44,727 nt of DNA from Sulfitobacter sp. DFL-14 (lineage in GTDB: Bacteria > Pseudomonadota > Alphaproteobacteria > Rhodobacterales > Rhodobacteraceae), in assembly GCF_003335585.1 (NCBI RefSeq), contig NZ_QBFD01000035.1, positions 1 to 44,727 of the forward strand. The letters run 5' to 3'. Shown here piece after piece: positions 31,908 to 40,351 of this stretch. The notes under the pieces were generated by a model. The model did not search any database and was not told the DNA's origin. It worked only from the letters and a program-made list of their open reading frames with translations. Numbering within the stretch: position 1 is the stretch's first letter; every line of letters begins with the position of its first letter. Both the position numbers and the translations under genes were made by a program.

Positions 31908-32168
31908 ATGACCGACACCCCCCACAAAGGCCTTCCCGTTCACGGTTACCGCCCGCAGTCCGATGACGCCTTGGCCCTTGTCCAGGCGAACAAGGAAGCC
32001 GAGGAGCGCGTTCTGCGTATTCTCGATAAACTGGAGGAATGGCAGGAAATCGACCGGCGTTGGCTGGCCATTGGCCGCACCAACATCGAGCAGGGCTTCA
32101 TGGCAATGAACCGCGCCGTGTTTAAGCCCGGACGCGCGACCTTGCCCGAGGATCAGGACGAAGCATGA
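31908..32168 (+). CDS. acb2: Acb2/Tad1-hairpin protein, probable anti-CBASS cyclic-nucleotide sponge
   Basis: An 86-residue protein carrying the Acb2 family pattern: HGYRPQSDDALALVQANKEA, a helical middle, and the highly characteristic RRWLAIGRTNIEQGFMAMNR followed by AVFKP. Known Acb2 proteins form hexamers that bind 3',3'-cGAMP and related cyclic di- and trinucleotides, so stopping the host CBASS defence from activating its effectors. It is encoded in the structural operon, overlapping a DUF6527 gene by 4 bp. Compared with known members it has a few extra acidic residues at the C-terminus. Function is by family; binding is untested. Confidence 0.85.
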   Translation: MTDTPHKGLPVHGYRPQSDDALALVQANKEAEERVLRILDKLEEWQEIDRRWLAIGRTNIEQGFMAMNRAVFKPGRATLPEDQDEA

Positions 32169-32458
32169 TCCACGCCCTTCAATATCCAGACCGCGTCACG
32201 CTTGAAAAGGCAATGTCGCCCGGCGGCTTCTGCCTGGAGCCGCGCCGTGTCGCTGGCCTCTACGAGCTTGTTTATGTCTGCCCGTGTGGATGTGGCGTAA
32301 TCGGCAGGCTGTTGGTCGGTGACGGCCATAAGCCCGGCGGCGACCGCCCGAGCTGGAACTGGAACGGCTCCAGGGAGGAGCCAACGCTGCAGCCTTCGGT
32401 GAACCATGTGGATCACTGGCATGGGTATCTGCGCAGCGGCTACTGGGTGCTGGCATGA
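32165..32458 (+). CDS. DUF6527 family protein
   Basis: A 97-residue protein with CPCGCG (a zinc-binding pair) and PSWNWNGSREEPTLQPSVNH then WHGYLRSGYWVL, the DUF6527 pattern. The family is frequent in phage genomes, with no known function. It is coupled to the acb2-like gene upstream and to gp36 downstream by 4-bp overlaps. Its pairing with an anti-defence gene makes a related role possible, but that is a guess. Confidence 0.8.
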   Translation: MIHALQYPDRVTLEKAMSPGGFCLEPRRVAGLYELVYVCPCGCGVIGRLLVGDGHKPGGDRPSWNWNGSREEPTLQPSVNHVDHWHGYLRSGYWVLA

Positions 32459-32880
32459 CCTATGCTGCTCTTGAAGATCTGATCGAGCGCGCAGGTGAAA
32501 CGGAGATCCTGCAGGTCGCAGATCGTGACGGTAACGACGCGCCCGACCCCGATGTGATCGAAGCCGCCCTGGTGCATGCCGACAACATCGTGAATGGCTA
32601 CGTCGCGCATCGCTACGGCCTACCGTTTGTTCAGACACCTGATCTGGTTCGTACCTGGGCCACATCGATTGCACGGTACTACCTTCACCGAGACGGCGCA
32701 CCGGACCAGGTGAAGGATGACCACAAAGAAGCCCTTGCGGCCCTGAAGGATGTGGCGCGCGGCATGATTTCGCTGCCAGATGCGGCAGGGCAAGAGCCGC
32801 AGCAGACGCAAGGCGTCCATATGGCAATTCATCCCGACGAGGTGTTCACCCGTCAGAAACTGGCTGGCTACAATGATTGA
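32455..32880 (+). CDS. DUF1320 / Mu gp36-like head-completion protein
   Basis: A 141-residue protein of the gp36 family. It starts MTYAALEDLIERAGETEIL and contains VIEAALVHADNIVNGYVAHRYGLPF and the helix DDHKEALAALKDVARG. It belongs to the head-tail connector adaptor group. Its position after the head genes is as in Mu. It overlaps the next gene by 8 bp. Confidence 0.9.
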   Translation: MTYAALEDLIERAGETEILQVADRDGNDAPDPDVIEAALVHADNIVNGYVAHRYGLPFVQTPDLVRTWATSIARYYLHRDGAPDQVKDDHKEALAALKDVARGMISLPDAAGQEPQQTQGVHMAIHPDEVFTRQKLAGYND

Positions 32881-33301
32881 AGTCATCCGCCAGCATCTGG
32901 AAGACACCGCCACCACGCTGACCGCCGTGGAGATCGCCGAGGACCTGGACGCATTGGTCGCAGGGACCGCAGCCAAAAGCGGCACTGCATTCGTGGTTCC
33001 TTTTCGCGAAAGGGCCAAACCGAACAGCCGGTCGATGGGCGGGCACCTTCAGCTCGTCCAGGTCCAGTTCGTCGTGGCGTTTGTCATCCAGCAGCACTCC
33101 GACGCCAAGGGCGCGGCCCGTGCCAGGGCCTTCGATAGTTTCAAGACCGATATCGAACAGGCCCTTGCAGGCTGGCAGCCGGAAGAGGCCGAAGAGCCGT
33201 TTGAGTTGGTGGGCGGTGAGAGCTCATCGCTCGGCAACAACCGCAGTGTCTATGCGCAGACCTGGGAAACCAGCCGATTTTTGACAGGAGACCAACCATG
33301 A
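32873..33301 (+). CDS. Mu gp37-like tail terminator
   Basis: A 142-residue protein that follows gp36, as in Mu, with FVVPFRERAKPNSRSMGGHL, QVQFVVAFVIQQHSDA and a C-terminal beta part (VYAQTWETSRFLTGDQ). The fold and place fit a tail terminator that caps the tail tube and joins it to the head. The ATG overlaps the end of gp36, and the stop overlaps the next small gene. Confidence 0.8.
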   Translation: MIEVIRQHLEDTATTLTAVEIAEDLDALVAGTAAKSGTAFVVPFRERAKPNSRSMGGHLQLVQVQFVVAFVIQQHSDAKGAARARAFDSFKTDIEQALAGWQPEEAEEPFELVGGESSSLGNNRSVYAQTWETSRFLTGDQP

Positions 33302-33462
33302 AGATCCCCGAAACAGGCGGTCGCTTTGTGCGCGACAAAAAGTCGAAGCGCCTCAAGCAGGTGCAGAAACCAACCGGCGAAGCGCCCGCTCCCGAACCTG
33401 AACAACTGACCGATGATGCGGCCCAACTGCCTGCATCTGACGAAAACAAGGAAGGAAACTGA
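33298..33462 (+). CDS. Small gp38-position protein
   Basis: A 54-residue protein whose ATG overlaps the preceding stop (ATGA). It starts MKIPETGGRFVRDKKSKRLK and has an acidic, Pro-rich tail. Mu has a small protein (gp38, DUF2635) at the same place with a similarly short basic start; similarity here is only suggestive. It ends 2 bp before the tail tube gene. Coupling on both sides supports it as real. Confidence 0.7.
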   Translation: MKIPETGGRFVRDKKSKRLKQVQKPTGEAPAPEPEQLTDDAAQLPASDENKEGN

Positions 33463-33464
33463 TC

Positions 33465-34394
33465 ATGGCTGTCCGTCATTGGCGCAAGCTCGCCATCCTG
33501 AGCAAGATCGAAACCACCTACGGGACAGATGCTGTGCCAGCCGCCGCAGATGCGTTGATCGCGCGGAACGTCACCTTTGCCCCTATGGAAGGCGAGGAGG
33601 TGTCCCGCGATCTGCTCTTGCCTTACCTGGGTAACCAGGGCGTGAAGCTGGCGGGCATTTACGCCCGGCTCGAGTTCGACATCGAAATTGCAGGCTCGGG
33701 TGCTGCAGGTACGCCGCCGAAATACAGCTCTGCCCTGCGGGCTGTCGGCATGAGCGAGACAATCAATGTTGACACGGATGTGACCTACAACATCGTCGAA
33801 GACGGGGTTGAGGCGGCGTCGATCTACTTTGTCAGTGACAAGGTTCAGCACGTCATGTTGGGGTGCCGTGGCAACCTCGTGCTGAACTTCACGCCCAAGG
33901 GTATCCCCTACTATCGCTTCACGTTCATGGGACTGCTGGGCACGATCACTGACATTGGGTCCATGCCTGCGGTGAGCCAGACCGGCTGGATTGACCCCCT
34001 GGTCGTGTCAAAGGAAGCGACGGCCCTCACCCTGCACGGCTGGACCGCGATTGCCGAGAGCTTTTCGCTGGATCTGGGCAACACGGTCACGCCACGCTTC
34101 CTGATCGGCGATGAGAATATGCCGATCACGGATCGGAGCGCCACAGGTACGGCTGTTGTGGAGGCAAAATCCCTGGCCACAGTGAACTGGTTTGCGATTT
34201 CCCAGGCGCGCACCCTAGGTGCCTCATCGCTGGTCCACGGAACGACCGAGGGCAACATCGTCGAGGTGACTGCGCCCGCTGTCGAAATCGGACGTCCGAC
34301 GCAGGGCCAAACCAACAACATCGTGAACTATTCGCTGCCGTTGTTGCTGACCCCGGTCAGTGGCCGCGACGAATTGGAAATCGTCGTGCGCTGA
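33465..34394 (+). CDS. Tail tube protein (siphovirus-type)
   Basis: A 309-residue protein starting MAVRHWRKLAILSKIETTYG, the usual opening of this tail tube family, and rich in beta segments (YYRFTFMGLLGTITD, WTAIAESFSLDLGNTVTPRF). It replaces the sheath and tube genes of Mu, which marks the change to a non-contractile tail. The ribosome site is AAGGAAAC. Confidence 0.87.
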   Translation: MAVRHWRKLAILSKIETTYGTDAVPAAADALIARNVTFAPMEGEEVSRDLLLPYLGNQGVKLAGIYARLEFDIEIAGSGAAGTPPKYSSALRAVGMSETINVDTDVTYNIVEDGVEAASIYFVSDKVQHVMLGCRGNLVLNFTPKGIPYYRFTFMGLLGTITDIGSMPAVSQTGWIDPLVVSKEATALTLHGWTAIAESFSLDLGNTVTPRFLIGDENMPITDRSATGTAVVEAKSLATVNWFAISQARTLGASSLVHGTTEGNIVEVTAPAVEIGRPTQGQTNNIVNYSLPLLLTPVSGRDELEIVVR

Positions 34395-34443
34395 ACGCAC
34401 GGCGGCGTTCCCCCCTTTCTGCCCCAGATCCAAAGGACACCTC

Positions 34444-34824
34444 ATGGACTTCCAGATCACAAAAACATTCGCCTACTGGTGGCCGGTCACGGTCAGCATT
34501 CCCAACCCCGATCCGGATCATGCCGGAACGGTCATGAAACAGACCTTCAAGATGCAGTTCGAGGCCATTGACCGGGACGCGCAGATCGAGAACCAGCAAA
34601 AGCTCGACGCGCTTATCGACGCCAAGGAAATCGTCAAGAACGAGCACGATTTTTTGCGATTGGTCTGCAAGAACTGGTCTGGTGTGGTCGATGACACAAA
34701 GTCGCCGGTCTCCTTTTCCGATCAGGCTTTCAGGGATGCCCTTCAGAAGGCCTGGTTCCGCGAGGCCGTCTATGCCGCCTACAACGAGAGCCTGAGCGGG
34801 AAGGATGCCCGCCTGGGAAACTGA
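34444..34824 (+). CDS. Tail assembly chaperone G
   Basis: A 126-residue protein between tail tube and tape measure, the place of lambda G. The content is helical and charged (DAQIENQQKLDALIDAKEIV, FLRLVCKNWSGVV). Its last codons read CTG GGA AAC TGA, so a slippery G GGA AAC stands directly before the stop. It would assist tail assembly around the tape measure and is not expected in the mature tail. Confidence 0.88.
   Translation: MDFQITKTFAYWWPVTVSIPNPDPDHAGTVMKQTFKMQFEAIDRDAQIENQQKLDALIDAKEIVKNEHDFLRLVCKNWSGVVDDTKSPVSFSDQAFRDALQKAWFREAVYAAYNESLSGKDARLGN
34815..34821 (+). promoter_or_regulatory. Slippery heptamer GGGAAAC for -1 ribosomal frameshift
   Basis: In the G frame this reads G GGA AAC, the X XXY YYZ form, followed at once by TGA. 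A -1 slip re-reads C34821 and goes on as CTG AGG GCG in a frame that stays open to 35180. Lambda uses the close relative GGGAAAG at the same gene. The downstream DNA is very GC-rich and could form a stimulating structure. Confidence 0.85.
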
Positions 34825-35180
34825 GGGCGGCGGCGCGCGCCTGGGCGTTCGGGAGAAGCGGTAAGGCCGATCCTGAACTGCCCGTTACCGTCGATGACGA
34901 TGTCGCCGCCGATTTTGCCACAATGGGGCTGACTGTCGAGGTCGATCAAACCGAGACCGCTGCTTTTCAGGTCTGGGCGGTCAACTGGGAGAGCCTGTGC
35001 TTCTTTCTGGACTGCGAAACACAGTGGCGGGTGGCTGTCGGCCCCAGTGGTGGCCAGCTGACTGGGCTGGATTACAGCGCCGTCGATGTGGTGCTGCGGC
35101 GCAGGAAGGCAGCCGATGAGGTCTTTGATGATCTGCAGGTGATGGAGCTGGCGGCGCTGGCCGCGATGGGAGAGAACTGA
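34821..35180 (+). CDS. Tail chaperone GT: frameshift extension (T domain)
   Basis: A 119-residue extension made only after the -1 frameshift; the full GT product (34444-34821 joined to 34821-35180) is about 245 residues. The extension contains FFLDCETQWRVAVGPSGGQL and VDVVLRRRKAADEVFDDLQV, like the T-part of other phages. An isolated ATG at 34923 could give an 85-residue protein but would start inside the domain. The stop overlaps the tape measure ATG (TGATG). Confidence 0.85.
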   Translation: MRAAARAWAFGRSGKADPELPVTVDDDVAADFATMGLTVEVDQTETAAFQVWAVNWESLCFFLDCETQWRVAVGPSGGQLTGLDYSAVDVVLRRRKAADEVFDDLQVMELAALAAMGEN

Positions 35181-38100
35181 TGCGCGATACGGCTTTCAAC
35201 ATCGCAATGGTATTCCGGGCAGATACCGATCAGGCCCGAACCGCCCTGACCCAGATGGACCAGGCACTGGGCACGATCAATAGCCAGACCGGCCAGAGCA
35301 CGGCGGCTGTCAAAACCCACTCTGCTGCCCTGGACAAGGACGCCGCTGCCGCCCGCGACGCCGCCGCCGCCACCCTGAAGCTGTCAGAGGCCGAGAAGCG
35401 CGCGCGGGACGAGGCCATGCGCCGCTCCGGCATTCCCGCGCGTCCGACTCCGGCAAATACGCCTTCCGGCCAACCGACACAATTCGGACCTGAAATCCCA
35501 AAGCAGATTGAGGACATGCGCGCGCGCTATGTGCCGCTCTACGCCGCACAGCGAACCTACCAGGCAGAGCTGAAGCAGATCGACGCGGCGCACAAGAAAG
35601 GTGCGATTTCGGCCAAGGAACATGCCGCCGCAATGGCGCACCTTGAGGCCGGGTATCGCAAGCAGGTTGCCCAGATCGGAGCACTCAACCCGGTTCTTGG
35701 CGCGAATCGCAACCACATGAAACTGAACGCGCATCAAGCGCAGAATCTGTCCTATCAGATCAATGACGTGGTACAGACACTGGCGCTCGGCATGCCTCTG
35801 CAACAGATCCTGATGCAGCAAGGTCCACAGATTACGCAAATCTATGGCGGGGTAGGTAATACGTTTCGGGCGCTCAAATCAGCTCTGACTGCTGGTCGCC
35901 TTGCGATTGGCGGCGTGTCCGCCGCCGTTGTGGTCGGTGCTTCGGCCTGGAACGGGTATCTGAAATCAACCAAGGATGTGACGACGGCCGCCACCGGGAT
36001 TGGGCGTTCGGTTGCGGGCACATCGGAAGAGATGGAAGCCGCCGCCCGTGCTGGTGCCGTAGCAGCCGGGATCAACATCAAAGCGGCGCGGTCGATGGAA
36101 GCGCAGTTCCTGCGCACCGGCAAGATCGGAGCCGAAAGTTTCGAAGATCTGATCGGGCTGTCGAAGGATTTCGGCGTCACCCTTGGCATCGATGCCAAGG
36201 AAGTCGGCGGTGCCTTGGCCGACATGTTTGCCGACCCGGCCGAGGCGGCGGATACGCTGCTGAACAAATATGGCCTCATCGATGCGGCGACGGCGCGCAA
36301 TGCCCGGATGCTGGCGGCGCAGAACCGCGAGAGCGAGGCGCGCGCGGTGCTGATTGATGCCCTGCCTGACCGGCTGGCAAAAGCAGAGGAGGCGGTTACT
36401 GGGCTGGCAGGTGCTTGGAATGCTGTAAAAACGGGGGCATCGAATGCGATGGATGCCACCGGAGCCTTCATCGACCGTGTTTTGGAACCGGAAGGCATTT
36501 CCGTCGAAGACCAAATTGCTGCGGTCAAGGGTCGGATCAATATTCTTCAGCGCAAAGGCAATCAAACGCGTGGCACAGAGGGAGATGAGGTTCAGGCAGA
36601 ATACCGTACGCTCTTTGGGCAGCTTGGCGAATTGCGGGCACAGCAGAGAAAAGCACAGGCCGAAGCCGAAAAAGAGCGCCAGGACGCAGAACGTGCCGCT
36701 GCAGAGCGGCCCGGTCGCGTGGCCATTGGTATCGCGGACCAGTCATCGGCGATTGCTGACGCCAAACGGCGGGAGGCGCTGCAAAACGACATTGCCGCAC
36801 TGCGCGCCGGTCAGAACGCGCCAGGTTTGGATGACACCCAGCGCGAACGTATTGCCCAGGTCATCGAGGCGCGATCCAATGCGCTGGATGGGCTGATCAA
36901 CAAACAGGCCCGCCTGCTTCAGCTCGACCGTCTTGATGTTCAGATCCAGACCGAGCGCAACCCGCTTCTGCGCGCCGATCTGGAAGCGCGCCGGACCCGG
37001 TTGCAGCTGGCCGATCAGGAGATGACCTCCGACAAAGTTGCGGCTGAAGCGGCAAGGGCGCGCGCCAGGGTGCTTCTCGAGGCCACCAGCGCCGCACAGA
37101 CGCAAGCCAGAGACATGCGCGCCGAAATCGAGATCAGGGGGCGTCTGAGCGCTTTGGTTGCCTCAGGCGCGCTGACCAGTGAACAGGCCAACAGACAGCT
37201 CCAGGAGGAGTTGCAGCTCAGACCGTTGATCACGGCGGCCGCGATGGCAGAGGGTGCCGAAAAGGCGGAATTGCAAAAGGTGATCGAAGGCCTTCGGGAC
37301 GCTTTTGCCGATCTGGAGAAACAGCGCAGCCAGGCTTCGGGGGCAGAGTTTCTGCGCGGTCAGCAGGAAACCCTCGAAAAGCTGCGCGTTGAGGCCTCCC
37401 TCCTGGGTGTCAACGCGGAAATGCGGGCAAAGATACTGGGTCTTCTGGAAGCGGAGCGCGAGATCCGCGCGCGCGGCATCGACCCGGCCAGCCAGATCGC
37501 GGGCAACATCCGAGGCACCGCCCAGGTCATTGCGGCGGAAACGCTGGAGCTGGAGCGATGGACCGAGGCCTGGGACAAGGTTGGCAATTCGGCGGAAGGT
37601 GCCATCGACAAGGTGACCGATAGCCTGACCAAAGGCGATATTTCCGGTGCCCTGGAAGGTCTCGCCGCCGAGATCACCGGCCTCTTTACCGAGTTGACGA
37701 TCAAGAACCCGCTGAAGAACGCCATTCTGGGCACGAACTACGGCACGATGGACGAAGTTGGTGGCCTTGGTGGGATCTGGGACCGGCTGACTGGTAAGGC
37801 GACCGCGCCTCAGGCCTCCTCCATCCTCAAGTCACAGATTATGAGCACGGGCGCGATGACAGTGACGGCCGGGACCGTCACAGTGAATGGCGGTCTGGGG
37901 TTTGCAGCCGGTGCGGCCGGTCAGGCCGGGGGTGCCGCCAACATCAACGGCGTCGCGGCGGCTGGCGGGTTGACCGGTCAGCAGGATGTGCAAAATCAGG
38001 TTTGGCGTTTCTTTGCCGCCAAAGGCCTCAAGCCGCATCAGATTGCCGGGATCATGGGCAATGTCAGCGCGGAAAGCGGGTTCAACCCGCTGGCTGTGGG

Positions 38101-38992
38101 AGATGGCGGCAACGCCTTCGGCCTGTTCCAGCACAACGACCGGCGGCACAAGCTGTTCAACAGCATTGGTGGCAAGGGCAATCTGGGCGATGTCCAGGCA
38201 CAACTCGAATTTGTCTGGAAGGAGCTCCAGACCTCCGAAGCGAAGTCGCTTGAGCGTCTACGGGCTGCGGGCAATGTCCGTGAAGCGACCAGCGCTTTTG
38301 TGGGCTTCGAACGTCCGCGCGGCTATTCCGTTGCCAACCCCGAAAACTCCATGCACTTCGACCGCCGCCTGGGGGCCGCACAGGCGGCAATGACCAAGTT
38401 CAGCACGGCGACCGATGCGGCAACCCAAAACCTCGGAACGCTGGGCCAGGGGGCGGATATCGTCGGCACCATCCTAACCAATATCACCGGAATCGGCGGC
38501 GGTCAGGGTGGTGGCGGCGGCAGTCTTTGGGGCACTCTGATCGGGGGCATTGCAGGCGCAGTCGGTCTGCCTGGTTTCCGCATTGGAGGGGCGACCGGCG
38601 GCTCTGATCCGTCCAGGGTGGCTGGCGTGGTCCACGAGCAGGAATTTGTCTTCGACGCTGACGCCACCCGCAGGATCGGCGCGGCTAACCTGGAGGCAAT
38701 CCGCAAGGGCTCCATGCCAGGCTACAGGAAAGGTGGGCTGGTCAGCTCCAACCCGGCACCTGCGAGTGCGTTTGCACCGCAAGTCGCCAACCAGGACGCG
38801 CCAGTGGTGATGATCAACAACTACTCCGGCGAGCCAGTTACCCAGGAGGAAACGGTCGGTCCGGGCGGGCAGAAGCGTCCGGTCATCTCCATCGGTGAGC
38901 AAGGTGCTGCAGCCGTTGCACAGCGGGGCAATCCGCTCAGCAGGCAGCTTGAGGGGCAATACGGTCTCAAACGTAAAGGTCCGGCAAGATGA
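35180..38992 (+). CDS. Tail length tape measure protein with lysozyme domain
   Basis: A 1270-residue protein that sets tail length and crosses into the periplasm at infection. The N-terminus has the tape-measure domain (YQINDVVQTLALGMPLQQIL, near 190-210). The middle (about 420-800) is a long Ala/Glu/Arg coiled coil. Residues about 935-1070 form a tail lysozyme (FFAAKGLKPHQIAGIMGNVS, then AESGFNP with probable catalytic Glu965, and FGLFQHND). At roughly 0.15 nm per residue the tail would be near 190 nm. It overlaps the next gene by 4 bp. Confidence 0.93.
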   Translation: MRDTAFNIAMVFRADTDQARTALTQMDQALGTINSQTGQSTAAVKTHSAALDKDAAAARDAAAATLKLSEAEKRARDEAMRRSGIPARPTPANTPSGQPTQFGPEIPKQIEDMRARYVPLYAAQRTYQAELKQIDAAHKKGAISAKEHAAAMAHLEAGYRKQVAQIGALNPVLGANRNHMKLNAHQAQNLSYQINDVVQTLALGMPLQQILMQQGPQITQIYGGVGNTFRALKSALTAGRLAIGGVSAAVVVGASAWNGYLKSTKDVTTAATGIGRSVAGTSEEMEAAARAGAVAAGINIKAARSMEAQFLRTGKIGAESFEDLIGLSKDFGVTLGIDAKEVGGALADMFADPAEAADTLLNKYGLIDAATARNARMLAAQNRESEARAVLIDALPDRLAKAEEAVTGLAGAWNAVKTGASNAMDATGAFIDRVLEPEGISVEDQIAAVKGRINILQRKGNQTRGTEGDEVQAEYRTLFGQLGELRAQQRKAQAEAEKERQDAERAAAERPGRVAIGIADQSSAIADAKRREALQNDIAALRAGQNAPGLDDTQRERIAQVIEARSNALDGLINKQARLLQLDRLDVQIQTERNPLLRADLEARRTRLQLADQEMTSDKVAAEAARARARVLLEATSAAQTQARDMRAEIEIRGRLSALVASGALTSEQANRQLQEELQLRPLITAAAMAEGAEKAELQKVIEGLRDAFADLEKQRSQASGAEFLRGQQETLEKLRVEASLLGVNAEMRAKILGLLEAEREIRARGIDPASQIAGNIRGTAQVIAAETLELERWTEAWDKVGNSAEGAIDKVTDSLTKGDISGALEGLAAEITGLFTELTIKNPLKNAILGTNYGTMDEVGGLGGIWDRLTGKATAPQASSILKSQIMSTGAMTVTAGTVTVNGGLGFAAGAAGQAGGAANINGVAAAGGLTGQQDVQNQVWRFFAAKGLKPHQIAGIMGNVSAESGFNPLAVGDGGNAFGLFQHNDRRHKLFNSIGGKGNLGDVQAQLEFVWKELQTSEAKSLERLRAAGNVREATSAFVGFERPRGYSVANPENSMHFDRRLGAAQAAMTKFSTATDAATQNLGTLGQGADIVGTILTNITGIGGGQGGGGGSLWGTLIGGIAGAVGLPGFRIGGATGGSDPSRVAGVVHEQEFVFDADATRRIGAANLEAIRKGSMPGYRKGGLVSSNPAPASAFAPQVANQDAPVVMINNYSGEPVTQEETVGPGGQKRPVISIGEQGAAAVAQRGNPLSRQLEGQYGLKRKGPAR

Positions 38993-39411
38993 CCATTCTG
39001 ACATGGCCCACGGATCTGCCACGGCCTGAGCGGTCAACATGGCAAAGGCAGTCGCAGGATCCACGTCAAAAGCGGATCAGTGAGAACGGCCCGCCAGGCT
39101 ATCGCCGCACGTTCTCCAGCGTGGCAAAAAACATCAGCCTGTCGGTCACTCTCACCCGAAGCCAAAAACAGACCTTCGACCGGTTCTATGAAATCGACAC
39201 GAAGCACGGTTCTTTGCTCTTCACCATGCCGGACCCTACAACCGACGGCTGGCCGCTGCTCTCGACAACCGGGCAGCCGCTTTTTCAAAGCGAAGGCGTG
39301 CCGCTGTTGGTGGCGGCTCAATGGCTGTGCCTGTTCGGCGAATCCGCTCCGACAGAGACCATTCAAGGTATCGAGTTTCTTATCCGCTTCTCCGTGACGG
39401 TGATGCCATGA
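38989..39411 (+). CDS. Minor tail protein
   Basis: A 140-residue protein just after the tape measure, the position of lambda gpM or the distal tail protein. It has beta-rich sequence (RRTFSSVAKNISLSVTLTRS, GIEFLIRFSVTVM) and KQTFDRFYEIDTKHGSLLF. It probably forms part of the tail tip. It is coupled on both sides by 4-bp overlaps. Confidence 0.78.
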   Translation: MTILTWPTDLPRPERSTWQRQSQDPRQKRISENGPPGYRRTFSSVAKNISLSVTLTRSQKQTFDRFYEIDTKHGSLLFTMPDPTTDGWPLLSTTGQPLFQSEGVPLLVAAQWLCLFGESAPTETIQGIEFLIRFSVTVMP

Positions 39412-39932
39412 TCCGCAAAAGCCTCAACGCCCGATTGATGCAAGACGCCGCGACCAGTGACGAGATCTATGTCCTGCTGCTTGAGATCACCCACACGTCG
39501 CTGAGCGCGCCCATCCGACTATCCACGGACAATGCAGAGCGGATTTCGACCGACCCCCTTGTTTATGGGACGAGATCAGCCTGGCGTGGTGCCAACCCGG
39601 CCAACGAACCTTATCTCTGGGTGATCGCGTCAGTTCTTGTGCCGGATGACAAGCAGGACGCACCGGCGGCGGGGTCGTTTGTACTCGAGAACCTGGACAA
39701 TAACATCGTCGGGCTTTTGCGATCCTTTACCGACCTCGCCACCCTCAACATGGCCGTTGTTCTGGCGTCTTCACCGGATTTCATCGAGCGCGAATGGGTT
39801 GGTCTGAAAATCACCACGGCCGAGATGAATGCAGGCGAAATCAGCCTGTCATTTTCCCGCGAAGAGATCGAGCTTGAGCGGTTCCCGGTCGGACGCCTTA
39901 ACCGCAACAGTTTTCCGGGGCTGCACCTATGA
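39408..39932 (+). CDS. DUF1833 family tail protein (lambda L position)
   Basis: A 174-residue protein of the DUF1833 type: EIYVLLLEITHTSLSAPIRL, a beta-rich middle, VLASSPDFIEREWVGLKITT and SFSREEIELERFPVGRL with FPGLH at the end. In lambda-like tails the corresponding protein (gpL) belongs to the tail tip. It overlaps both neighbours by 4 bp. Confidence 0.85.
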   Translation: MIRKSLNARLMQDAATSDEIYVLLLEITHTSLSAPIRLSTDNAERISTDPLVYGTRSAWRGANPANEPYLWVIASVLVPDDKQDAPAAGSFVLENLDNNIVGLLRSFTDLATLNMAVVLASSPDFIEREWVGLKITTAEMNAGEISLSFSREEIELERFPVGRLNRNSFPGLHL

Positions 39933-40351
39933 ACCAATGGTCAAACAACTATGTCGGAACGCCATACGATGAGCACGGCCGACTGCGCACCGGATGTGAT
40001 TGCTACGGCCTGATCTGCGTCGTCTACCAGGAAGAGCTCAACATCACGTTGCCCGATTATCTCGGCTATTCCTCGGTCGAAGAGCATGCGGAGATCGCCG
40101 CTTTGATCTCTGACGGGAAATCTTCTCCGGTCTGGGTCCCAACCGATGGAAGCGCGGTCGCTTTCGACGTTGCGGTCTTCCGGCGCGGTCGCCTGGATAC
40201 CCATGTCGGCCTGATCGTGAAGCATGGGATCATGCTGCATATGGCCGATGAGGACTGCGCCAAGCATGCCGATTACCGTACCGGTGCCTGGGCGCATCGC
40301 CTCACAGGGATCTTCCGGCATGTGGATCTGATCTCACGAGCTGCGCCATGA
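39929..40351 (+). CDS. NlpC/P60 family tail peptidase (lambda K-like)
   Basis: A 140-residue cysteine peptidase. The nucleophile is probably Cys25 in GCDCYGLIC, with His92 in DTHVGLIV and His104 in MLHM as further catalytic or structural candidates. Such tail-tip enzymes cut peptidoglycan cross-peptides during entry, together with the tape-measure lysozyme. It overlaps the neighbours by 4 bp. Confidence 0.9.
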   Translation: MNQWSNNYVGTPYDEHGRLRTGCDCYGLICVVYQEELNITLPDYLGYSSVEEHAEIAALISDGKSSPVWVPTDGSAVAFDVAVFRRGRLDTHVGLIVKHGIMLHMADEDCAKHADYRTGAWAHRLTGIFRHVDLISRAAP

